This document shows, piece by piece, positions 8,780-15,506 of a stretch of DNA of 64,000 nucleotides. Numbering within the stretch: position 1 is the first letter of the stretch; each line of letters starts with the position of its first letter. The translations under genes and the position numbers were made by a program. The DNA comes from Tabrizicola_A sp965284335 (GTDB lineage Bacteria; Pseudomonadota; Alphaproteobacteria; Rhodobacterales; Rhodobacteraceae): assembly GCF_965284335.1 (NCBI RefSeq), contig NZ_OZ260076.1; one strand, 5' to 3'. The notes under the pieces were generated by a model. That model worked only from the letters and a program-made list of their open reading frames with translations, did no database searches and was not told where the DNA came from.

Positions 8780-8808
8780 TTGCACCCCTGCCCCGCAGCG
8801 CCTATCCT
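8780..8808 (+). promoter_or_regulatory. Sigma-70-type promoter of the 6S RNA gene
   Basis: TTGCAC (8780-8785) and TATCCT (8803-8808) are spaced by exactly 17 bases, seven bases before the predicted 5' end of the structured RNA. Both hexamers match consensus at four or more positions, in an otherwise C-rich gap. Confidence 0.65.
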
Positions 8809-8815
8809 TAAAGGC

Positions 8816-8980
8816 GGCGAGTGCTGCTCTTCGCGTGCGAGGCACCTTTTCCAGTGGCCGATAAGCAAGCAAATGGATGCTGGCTCTGACAAGATCCTGG
8901 TCTTGTTACCTGGCGCCCACCTGAGACCAATGGCTCTCGGGAAAAAACCGTCTCCACGGTCGCTGCGGGCTCGCCACCTT
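8816..8980 (+). ncRNA. ssrS: Probable 6S RNA
   Basis: A noncoding stretch between the pseudouridine synthase and a convergent small gene that looks like 6S RNA, the regulator that mimics an open promoter and binds RNA polymerase holoenzyme. The ends close with GGCGAG (8816-8821) and CTCGCC (8970-8975). A terminal hairpin ACAAGA / TCTTGT lies in the middle. The block GGCCGATAAG and the 3' hairpin in CACCTGAGACCAATGGCTCT parallel GCCGATA and CACCTTGAACC of Escherichia coli 6S. Length near 160 is usual. A well-placed promoter precedes it. No coding potential is evident. Exact ends are uncertain. Confidence 0.72.
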
Positions 8981-9018
8981 TCTGCCCTTTGAGCAATCAG
9001 CCGATGGTGCGGCCCGCT

Positions 9019-9354
9019 TTAGCGTTTGCGGAGCTGATCTTGCGGGGTCTTGGTGACCTCAAACCGCACAGGAATGCGGCTGTCGATCTGCGGCGCGATC
9101 AGGTCGCGCAGCCCCCCGCGCGGCGGCTCGTCCTTGTCGGCCAGCGACATCACGGCGATGCCGAACTGCACGCTGGCAAAGACAATGCCTTGGAACACAA
9201 AGACCATTGCGGCGGCGACCAACCCCATGTCCGACCCAAAGATCAGATGACGCAGGCCCGCCACATCCTGCCACAAAATCAGCGCCAGAAAGGCCGCCGA
9301 CAGGCCAAAGCCAATGGCAACAGACCGAATATAAAGTGCGATGAGTTTCGGCAT
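9019..9354 (-). CDS. Small membrane protein of unknown function
   Basis: A 111-residue protein with two hydrophobic segments (about 7-28 SVAIGFGLSAAFLALILW and 42-66 MGLVAAAMVFVFQGIVFASVQFG), followed by a polar tail rich in Pro, Arg and Lys. The frame is open to 9522, but the ATG at 9354 gives the natural membrane-protein N-terminus. It is convergent with the 6S RNA gene. No family is recognised with confidence. Confidence 0.75.
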   Translation of the reverse strand: MPKLIALYIRSVAIGFGLSAAFLALILWQDVAGLRHLIFGSDMGLVAAAMVFVFQGIVFASVQFGIAVMSLADKDEPPRGGLRDLIAPQIDSRIPVRFEVTKTPQDQLRKR

Positions 9355-9484
9355 GGCAGGCCCCCTTTGATGGTCAAAGGTTAGCACGTCATCCACCGAT
9401 GAAAAGACCAAATTTGCCGCAGGCCCAGCAAGCGACACCCAACCAGCAACACCCGGCCAGCGGCACCCGGCCGAATGCGCGCGC

Positions 9485-9868
9485 TTAATCGACGGGTGGC
9501 ACAAAGCGCAGCTCATGGCCACCGCCAGACAGAATCAGCGCGCCGTCCACGTCCTCGGCGGTTGTGACGCCGGCCATCAGCTCAAAAAACACGGCCTCAG
9601 CGGGCAAGTCCGGACAGGCCATGCGCGTGACGCCCAAAGGCCCCATGACAAAAGCCGTTCCGTCCCGCGTCAGCGCGCCAAAATAGCGGTTACACGGTGC
9701 CATGCCCGACACTTTTCCGGGCTGCGACAAATCCAGCGTGGCCCGATAGCCCGGCTCTTGGCCATCGACACTGGCCAAAACCCATTGGTCTTGTGCTGCG
9801 CCATTGGCATAGGCTGCCGGGGCAAGGCTGGCCATCACGGCGAAAGCGGTCAGAATCTTATGCAACAT
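9485..9868 (-). CDS. META-domain (HslJ-like) secreted protein
   Basis: A 127-residue protein with a cleavable signal peptide (MLHKILTAFAVMASLAPAAYA-NG) and one META domain. The pattern W-VLASVDGQ, GKVSGMAPCNRYFGALT and MGPLGVTRMACPD contains the paired Cys residues and the N-R-Y/F-G motif seen in HslJ-like proteins. Homologues are periplasmic or envelope proteins linked to stress or antibiotic tolerance; the exact role here is unknown. The ATG at 9868 has a G-rich Shine-Dalgarno-like run upstream. It lies downstream of nusB on the same strand. Confidence 0.85.
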   Translation of the reverse strand: MLHKILTAFAVMASLAPAAYANGAAQDQWVLASVDGQEPGYRATLDLSQPGKVSGMAPCNRYFGALTRDGTAFVMGPLGVTRMACPDLPAEAVFFELMAGVTTAEDVDGALILSGGGHELRFVPPVD

Positions 9869-9939
9869 TGACCCCCCATCAGAACGACGCCCGCAGCTTG
9901 CCACAGCCAATAGACGCCGTCAGGGGGAATTTTGCGCGA

Positions 9940-10401
9940 TCAAAACGCCTCGGGCCGGGCCTCATGCGCCATGTGGTCCAAGACCGCATTGACGAACTTC
10001 GGCTCTTTGCCATCGGGAAAGAACGCCTTGGCCACATCGACATATTCGGTGATTGCCACCTTGGGCGGTGTTGCCATGTCCACCAACTCGGCACCGGCGG
10101 CGCGGAACAAGGCCCGCAGTACCGGATCAATCCGGTCGATCGGCCATTTCGCCACCAGCGCGCGGTCGGTCATCTGGTCGATCTTGGCCTGCCAGTTGAC
10201 GGCCTTTTCCACCACCTCGCGGAAATGATCGACATTGCCTTCAACAAACTCGCCCTCGTCATAGATCGCGCCAAAGCGGTGCGTTTCAAACTCGCGCGTG
10301 ATGGTTTGCACGGTCTGACCCGAGGCTTCCATCTGAAACAGCGCCTGCACCGCATAAAGCCGCGCGGCGGATTTCATCTGTTTCTTATCCGGCTGCGTCA
10401 T
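9940..10401 (-). CDS. nusB: Transcription antitermination factor NusB
   Basis: Helical RNA-binding protein that with NusE (S10) binds boxA in rRNA operons. The 153-residue product has the family pattern ARLYAVQALFQMEASGQTV at the start, VDHFREVVEKAVNWQAKIDQM in the middle, and the C-terminal signature ILRALFRAAGAEL-like block (DPVLRALFRAAGAELVDMATPPKVAITEYVDVAKAFF) with FVNAVLDHMA. It overlaps ribH by four bases, the common ribH-nusB arrangement. Confidence 0.96.
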   Translation of the reverse strand: MTQPDKKQMKSAARLYAVQALFQMEASGQTVQTITREFETHRFGAIYDEGEFVEGNVDHFREVVEKAVNWQAKIDQMTDRALVAKWPIDRIDPVLRALFRAAGAELVDMATPPKVAITEYVDVAKAFFPDGKEPKFVNAVLDHMAHEARPEAF

Positions 10402-10901
10402 GCCCGAAACCCCATGCCGGTCTTGTCGCCATTGGCCCAGCGCCGCGCGAGCGCGATCAGGTGCAAGGCCGCAGCCGCAGCCCCCCCGCCCTTGTTTTGG
10501 CCCGCAACCTCGGCGCGTGCCAAGGCTTGGTCGCGGTTTTCCACCGTCAAGATGCCATTGCCGATGCAGGCACCTTGCAGGCCCAACAGGGTAATCGCGC
10601 GGCTGCTGTCATTGCAGACCGTCTCGTAATGCGTGGTTTCCCCCCGGATCACACAGCCCAGCGCGACATAGCCATCATATTTGGCCATCCGTTCGGCCAA
10701 ACCGATGGCCGTCGGCACCTCCAAGGCGCCGGGCACCTCGACCACCTCCACCTCGGCCCCGCAGGCCGCGGCCACACCGCGCGCGCCTTCGACCAGTTGA
10801 TCGGTGATATCTTTGTAATAGGGCGCCACCACGATCAAAAGTTTGACCGGCTTTGAGAACTCCGGCAGGGCCAAAGTATAGTGCTGTTCATTCGACGCCA
10901 T
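10398..10901 (-). CDS. ribH: 6,7-dimethyl-8-ribityllumazine synthase
   Basis: Condenses 3,4-dihydroxy-2-butanone 4-phosphate with 5-amino-6-ribitylaminouracil to form lumazine, the penultimate riboflavin step. The 167-residue product shows VVAPYYKDITDQLVEGA (substrate site), VPGALEVPTAI, GCVIRGETTHYETVCND with the catalytic His, and GNGILTVENRDQAL. It is three bases downstream of ribB and overlaps nusB, so the three form a transcription unit on the minus strand. Confidence 0.97.
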   Translation of the reverse strand: MASNEQHYTLALPEFSKPVKLLIVVAPYYKDITDQLVEGARGVAAACGAEVEVVEVPGALEVPTAIGLAERMAKYDGYVALGCVIRGETTHYETVCNDSSRAITLLGLQGACIGNGILTVENRDQALARAEVAGQNKGGGAAAAALHLIALARRWANGDKTGMGFRA

Positions 10902-10904
10902 GGC

Positions 10905-11999
10905 TTAGCCCTCGATCCGGCGGGTGCCGGCAATGGTCAGACCATAGGCGTCCAGCCCCACCACACGCGGGGCGGCGGAATTGGTCACAAGGGTGATATT
11001 CGACAGGCCCAAGGCCGACAGGATTTGCGCGCCCAGACCGTATTGGCGCAAGGTTTGCGGGCTGGCCTCGCCATCATCCACCATCTTCATCGAGGTGTCG
11101 CGCAACAGCACAACGACACCGCGCCCTTCGGCGGCGATCACCTTCATCGCGCCTTGCAAATCGCCCACATGCGCGCCACCGACGCCCAAGACATCTTCCA
11201 GCGGGTTCAACTGATGCACCCGCGCCAAAACCGGTGCCTCGCCCGACAAATCGCCCTTTGTCAGCACGATATGTTCCGACCCTTGGGTTTCATCGGCAAA
11301 GATCCGCATCAACCAATCACCGCCATAGACCGATTGCACCGGCTTCACGGCCTTTTCGCGCACCAGATTGTCATGGCGACGGCGATAGGCGATCAGATCA
11401 GAGATGGTGCCGATCTTCAGCCCATGCTTTTGGGCAAAGATGATGAGGTCGGGCAGCCGCGCCATGGTGCCGTCGTCATTCATGATCTCACAGATCACGC
11501 CACTGGGGTTCAGGCCCGCCAGACGGCTGACATCCACCGCAGCCTCGGTATGACCCGCGCGCACCAGCACACCACCATCACGCGCGCGCAGCGGGAACAC
11601 ATGGCCCGGCGTGGCGATATCGGCGGCACCCTTGGTGGGGTCAATCGCCACCGACACCGTGCGCGCGCGGTCTGCCGCCGAAATGCCCGTCGAGACCCCC
11701 TCGCGCGCCTCGATCGACAGGGTAAAGGCGGTTTCGTGACGCGAGGAATTCTTGGGGCTCATCAAGGGAAGGCCCAAGGCTTCGATCCGGGCCGCTGGCA
11801 TGGCCAGACAGATCAGCCCGCGCCCATGGGTGGCCATAAAGTTCACCGCCTGCGGGGTGCACATCTGGGCAGGGATCACCAGATCCCCCTCATTCTCGCG
11901 GTCCTCATGGTCCACCAGAATGAACATGCGCCCATTGCGGGCATCTTCGATGATGTCCTCGATGGACGAGATGGCGTCCGAATAGTCGGTCTTGGTCAT
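10905..11999 (-). CDS. ribB: 3,4-dihydroxy-2-butanone 4-phosphate synthase with degenerate GTP cyclohydrolase II-like domain (RibBX type)
   Basis: The N-terminal half (about 1-210) is an intact DHBP synthase that makes the four-carbon riboflavin precursor from ribulose 5-phosphate. DHEDRENEGDL (30-40) holds the acidic catalytic cluster, followed by HTEAAVDVSRLAGL. The C-terminal half (about 215-364) has the cyclohydrolase II fold, but the zinc-binding cysteines are absent: VHQLNPLEDVLG replaces the usual His-Ser/Glu-Cys-Leu stretch and no CDCG follows. It should therefore lack GTP cyclohydrolase activity, as known for RibBX proteins. The ATG at 11999 (MTKTDYS) is preferred to the one at 12017. 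Confidence 0.93.
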   Translation of the reverse strand: MTKTDYSDAISSIEDIIEDARNGRMFILVDHEDRENEGDLVIPAQMCTPQAVNFMATHGRGLICLAMPAARIEALGLPLMSPKNSSRHETAFTLSIEAREGVSTGISAADRARTVSVAIDPTKGAADIATPGHVFPLRARDGGVLVRAGHTEAAVDVSRLAGLNPSGVICEIMNDDGTMARLPDLIIFAQKHGLKIGTISDLIAYRRRHDNLVREKAVKPVQSVYGGDWLMRIFADETQGSEHIVLTKGDLSGEAPVLARVHQLNPLEDVLGVGGAHVGDLQGAMKVIAAEGRGVVVLLRDTSMKMVDDGEASPQTLRQYGLGAQILSALGLSNITLVTNSAAPRVVGLDAYGLTIAGTRRIEG

Positions 12000-12151
12000 G
12001 GTCAGGGATTCCCGCAAGTGTTGCCACAGCCCATAGCGCGCCAGCGCGCCAAAGGCCAGAGAGAGACCCTCACTTGGTCATGCAGAAATCGCATGATCGG
12101 CGGGGCCTCAAAAGAGGCGAGGCGCGGCGCATTTAGGCAGGCGCGTGCTGT

Positions 12152-12763
12152 TCAACCCCATTCACGCAGCCGCGCGACATAGCGGGCCATCGTGTCCACC
12201 TCTAGGTTGATCTGATCGCCCAAAGCCACCTCGCCCCATGTGGTGACCTTTTGGGTATGGGGAATGAAATTGATGCCGAAATCCCGGCCCTCCACCTCAT
12301 TCACCGTCAGCGAGGTGCCATTCAGCGCGACCGAGCCTTTGGGGGCGATGAATTTTGCCAGCGCTTCGGGGGCGCGGAAGGTCACGCGCAGACTGTCGCC
12401 TTCGGGGCGGATGCCCACCACCTCAGCCACGCCATCCACATGGCCCGACACAATATGCCCGCCCAGCTCATCCCCCACCTTCAGCGCGCGCTCAAGGTTC
12501 AGGCGTTTGCCCACTTTCCAATGGGTCAGATTGGTTTTCGACACCGTCTCGGCGCTGATCTGCACATCGAACCAGTTACGGGGGCTGGTGCCCCCGTCAC
12601 TGTGACCCAGGGCGATCACGGTCAGACACACCCCTTCACAGGCAATCGACGCGCCAATATCGATGCGGCTTGTGTCATAGCTGGTGCCGATCCGCGCGCG
12701 CAGATCGCCTTGCTGCTCCAGCTCCAACACTTCGCCCATATCCGTGACAATGCCAGTGAACAT
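12152..12763 (-). CDS. ribE: Riboflavin synthase, alpha subunit
   Basis: Dismutates two lumazine molecules to riboflavin. The 203-residue product has the two tandem lumazine-binding barrels, beginning MFTGIVTDMGEV; each half carries the S-I-A-C-E/GVCLTV or LNGTSLTVN signature, with GHIVSGHVDG between them. The ATG at 12763 has a strong GGAGA Shine-Dalgarno sequence nine bases upstream and begins the invariant MFTGIV motif, although the frame is open further. It lies about 150 bases upstream of ribB on the same strand. No FMN riboswitch is evident upstream, and ribD and a true cyclohydrolase II are absent from the window. Confidence 0.96.
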   Translation of the reverse strand: MFTGIVTDMGEVLELEQQGDLRARIGTSYDTSRIDIGASIACEGVCLTVIALGHSDGGTSPRNWFDVQISAETVSKTNLTHWKVGKRLNLERALKVGDELGGHIVSGHVDGVAEVVGIRPEGDSLRVTFRAPEALAKFIAPKGSVALNGTSLTVNEVEGRDFGINFIPHTQKVTTWGEVALGDQINLEVDTMARYVARLREWG

Positions 12764-12983
12764 CTGCGTCTCTCCTTTGCGCCATGGGTAGCCCCGCGCG
12801 GCCCCGCCCGCAAGCCTGCCGACAGAGCGCCCCCCCAAAACCTAGTGCGGCCAAATGCCGGGGCAAAATCCCGAAGCTTTGCCTCAAATTTGCCGCGGTT
12901 GTTTCTTATCTGGTAACAGTTACCAGTTATTCCCCGTTTCAGCCCCCTGTTTGGCGGCCTATTTGGGGGAAAAAGGGCTTTTC

Positions 12984-14270
12984 ATGCGGCTATCGGGCCA
13001 AGATCGTCGGTTTTTATTTCTGCAAGGGCCTCATGGGCCGTATTTCCACGCCCTTGGCAGGATGCTGGAACGCGCAGGCGCACAGGTTTGGCGCGTGGGG
13101 TTCAACCGAGGCGACCGCGCCTTTTGGCCAAGCGCGAATTACATCCCCTTCAAGGGCGCGCAAAGCGATTGGCCCGCTGTGATCCGCGCCCTTTTGGCCG
13201 AGCGGGCCATCACCGATGTGGTGCTTTATGGCGATACCCGCTTTATCCATGCCGAGGCAATCTGTGCGGCCAAGGCTGCCGGGATCAAGGTGCATGTCTT
13301 TGAAGAAGGCTATCTGCGCCCCTATTGGGTGACCTATGAACGCGGCGGATCGAACGGCCATTCGCGGCTGATGGACACTTCGGTTCCGCAAATGCAGGCG
13401 GCGCTGGCGCAGTTGGACATGGAGCTGCCCGACGCCCCGGCGCGTTGGGGCGATATGCGCCAGCATGTGTTCTGGGGGGCCTTGTATCACTGGTTCGTGC
13501 TGACGGGCTTTTGGGATTACCGCAATTTCCGCCCGCATCGCAAACTCTCCGTGGGGCAGGAATTCTTGCTTTATTGCAAACGCCTTGCCCTGATGCCCTT
13601 TCACCGCTGGGAACGGATGCTGGCCACCTTTCGCATTCAACACGGCGGTTTTCCCTATCATCTGGTGCTGTTGCAGCTGGAGCATGACGCCAGTTTCCAG
13701 ATGCATTCGCCCTTTTCCACCATGACCGAATTTCTGGAACTGGTGATGGAGGGCTTTGCCAAAGGGGCCGCGCCGCATCATCACATCGTGTTCAAAGCGC
13801 ATCCGTTGGAAGATGGCCGCGTGCCGGTGGCGCGTGAAATCCGGCGGCTTGCCCGCTTGCATGGCGTGGCAAATCGCGTGCATTTCGTGCGTGGCGGCAA
13901 GCTGGCGCAGCTTTTGAACCATGCCCGCAGTGCGGTGACGGTAAACTCTACCGCCGGCCAACAGGTGCTGTGGCGCGGATTGCCGCTGAAAACCTTTGGC
14001 GCGGCGGTCTATGCCAAGCCCGAATTCGTTTCGACCCAAAGCCTGTCCGATTTCTTCACCCTGCCCACCCGCCCCGACAGCCGCGCCTACCGCGATTTTC
14101 GGCATTATCTGTTGGAAACCAGCCAGATCGCGGGCGGTTTCTACTCTGCCAAGGGTCGGCGCGAGTTGTTGCGTCAGGTCGTTGATATGATGTTGCAAAC
14201 CGAAGACCCCTATGACGCGCTGACCTGCGGCAAAGCGGCACCAAGGCAACAGTTGCGGCTAGTGACATGA
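12984..14270 (+). CDS. kpsS: Capsular polysaccharide biosynthesis/export protein KpsS
   Basis: A 428-residue protein of the KpsS/LipB family. In group 2 capsule systems these are Kdo transferases that begin the poly-Kdo linker on lysophosphatidylglycerol. Visible family blocks are FLFLQGPHGPYFHALGRMLE at the start, GDTRFIHAEAICAAKAAGIKVHVFEEGYLRPYWVTYE, FKAHPLEDG and VTVNSTAGQQVLWRGLPLKTFG. The ATG at 12984 gives the expected N-terminus. It is the first gene of a kpsS, wza-like, kpsC set and is divergent from the riboflavin operon. Confidence 0.92.
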   Translation: MRLSGQDRRFLFLQGPHGPYFHALGRMLERAGAQVWRVGFNRGDRAFWPSANYIPFKGAQSDWPAVIRALLAERAITDVVLYGDTRFIHAEAICAAKAAGIKVHVFEEGYLRPYWVTYERGGSNGHSRLMDTSVPQMQAALAQLDMELPDAPARWGDMRQHVFWGALYHWFVLTGFWDYRNFRPHRKLSVGQEFLLYCKRLALMPFHRWERMLATFRIQHGGFPYHLVLLQLEHDASFQMHSPFSTMTEFLELVMEGFAKGAAPHHHIVFKAHPLEDGRVPVAREIRRLARLHGVANRVHFVRGGKLAQLLNHARSAVTVNSTAGQQVLWRGLPLKTFGAAVYAKPEFVSTQSLSDFFTLPTRPDSRAYRDFRHYLLETSQIAGGFYSAKGRRELLRQVVDMMLQTEDPYDALTCGKAAPRQQLRLVT

Positions 14271-14360
14271 CCAGACGCAAAGACAATTGGATTTTCCTGC
14301 ATCTTTCTGTAGGGTTGCAGACAAAATTTGAGGCAAACTCCAATTAAAGGAGCCCGAGCA

Positions 14361-15500
14361 GTGAATGTTGTAAGATCAAGGGGGGCGACAGCCCTGGCCC
14401 TTGTCGCCGTTGTTGGGCTGGTGGCCGCCTGTGGCCTGCCCCGTTCCGGGCCAAACAAACGTGAAATTTTTAGCGGATCGGTGCTGAAGCAAGGCGATGC
14501 TTTTGTCGTCACCGTCAACAGCCGCGTGACGCGCGCCACCGCCGTCACCCCAGCCTTTGGCTTTTCTAACAGCTTCCGCAACGCAGGCCCCTTGGGGTCA
14601 GACGTGATTGCGGCTGGTGACGTCCTGAGCATCACGGTCTTTGAAAACGTCAAGGATGATCCGCTTTTGGGCAACACCGGCCAGCGCGTCTCGGCGCTGA
14701 CGGAAATTCAGGTGGATGGCCAAGGGTTTATCTTTGTGCCCTATGCCGGAAAGATCAAGGCGGCAGGCCAGTCGCCTGACGGGCTGCGCCAGATCATCAC
14801 CAAAAAACTTGACACCCAAACCCCCGATCCGCAGGTGCAGATCCAGCGCCTTGCAGGTGACGGTTCAACCGTCACCGTCGCAGGTTTTGCCGGGTCGCAA
14901 GGCGTATTTCCAATCGAACGGCCCACCCGCACGCTGAACGCCATGCTGGCACGCGCGGGCGGTGTCGCGATTGAACCGGAAACGGCCATCATCCGCGTGA
15001 CGCGCGGCAATCATACCGGCCGGGTCTGGGCGACCGATCTTTATGCCAACCCCAGCCTTGATATCGCGCTGCGCCCCGGTGACATCATCACCATCGAACG
15101 CGACAGCCGCGCCTTTACGGCACTTGGTGCAACCGGCAGCCAAAGCCGGGTGCCCTTTGAGACCGAAACCCTGTCCGCCATCGAAGCGATTGCCATTGTC
15201 GGGGGCCTGAACACCTCGACCGCCGATCCGACTGGTGTGTTCGTGTTCCGCAACGAACCGGCCGAGATTGCGAATGCGGTGCTGGGCCGCAAAGATCTGC
15301 AAGGCGATCAGCGCATGGTCTATGTGCTTGACCTGACCCAACCCACAGGGATGTTTGAGGCGCGCGACTTTTTGGTGCGCGACGGCGACACGGTCTATGT
15401 GACCGAAGCGCCCTTCGTGCAGTGGCAAAAGACGCTGACCGCGATCACCGGTACCAGCGGGGCGGCAGACAGCTTGGCCACCACCGCGACAGGCGGCTGA
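14361..15500 (+). CDS. Polysaccharide export outer-membrane lipoprotein (Wza/KpsD-like)
   Basis: A 379-residue secreted lipoprotein expected to form the outer-membrane export channel. The GTG start at 14361 follows AAAGGAG by eight bases. The signal sequence ends in the lipobox VAAC with Cys24. A Poly_export (PES) domain follows (VIAAGDVLSITVFENVKDD and IQVDGQGFIFVPYAGKIKAAGQSPDGLRQIITKKL), then SLBB-type repeats (VTVAGFAGSQGVFPIERPTRTLNAMLARAGGV and ETLSAIEAIAIVGGL). It is flanked by kpsS and kpsC, which fixes the pathway as capsule export. Confidence 0.92.
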   Translation: MNVVRSRGATALALVAVVGLVAACGLPRSGPNKREIFSGSVLKQGDAFVVTVNSRVTRATAVTPAFGFSNSFRNAGPLGSDVIAAGDVLSITVFENVKDDPLLGNTGQRVSALTEIQVDGQGFIFVPYAGKIKAAGQSPDGLRQIITKKLDTQTPDPQVQIQRLAGDGSTVTVAGFAGSQGVFPIERPTRTLNAMLARAGGVAIEPETAIIRVTRGNHTGRVWATDLYANPSLDIALRPGDIITIERDSRAFTALGATGSQSRVPFETETLSAIEAIAIVGGLNTSTADPTGVFVFRNEPAEIANAVLGRKDLQGDQRMVYVLDLTQPTGMFEARDFLVRDGDTVYVTEAPFVQWQKTLTAITGTSGAADSLATTATGG

Positions 15501-15506
15501 TCCCCC

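Noticed and set aside
8816..8980. SRP (4.5S) RNA or tmRNA as alternative identity of the noncoding RNA
   Set aside because: The invariant SRP tetraloop region (GGAAGGAAGCAG-type) and the tmRNA tRNA-like ends are both absent, while 6S-like blocks are present.
10881..12182. 433-codon plus-strand frame opposite ribH/ribB
   Set aside because: Translation is a His/Arg/Gln-rich shadow of clearly conserved riboflavin genes.
12764..12983. FMN riboswitch upstream of ribE
   Set aside because: The gap lacks the conserved RFN blocks (for example the GGGGTGAAATTCCCCACCGG-like core), so no riboswitch is called.
13014..14249. 411-codon minus-strand frame opposite kpsS
   Set aside because: No recognisable domain; kpsS on the plus strand has family motifs throughout and explains the region.
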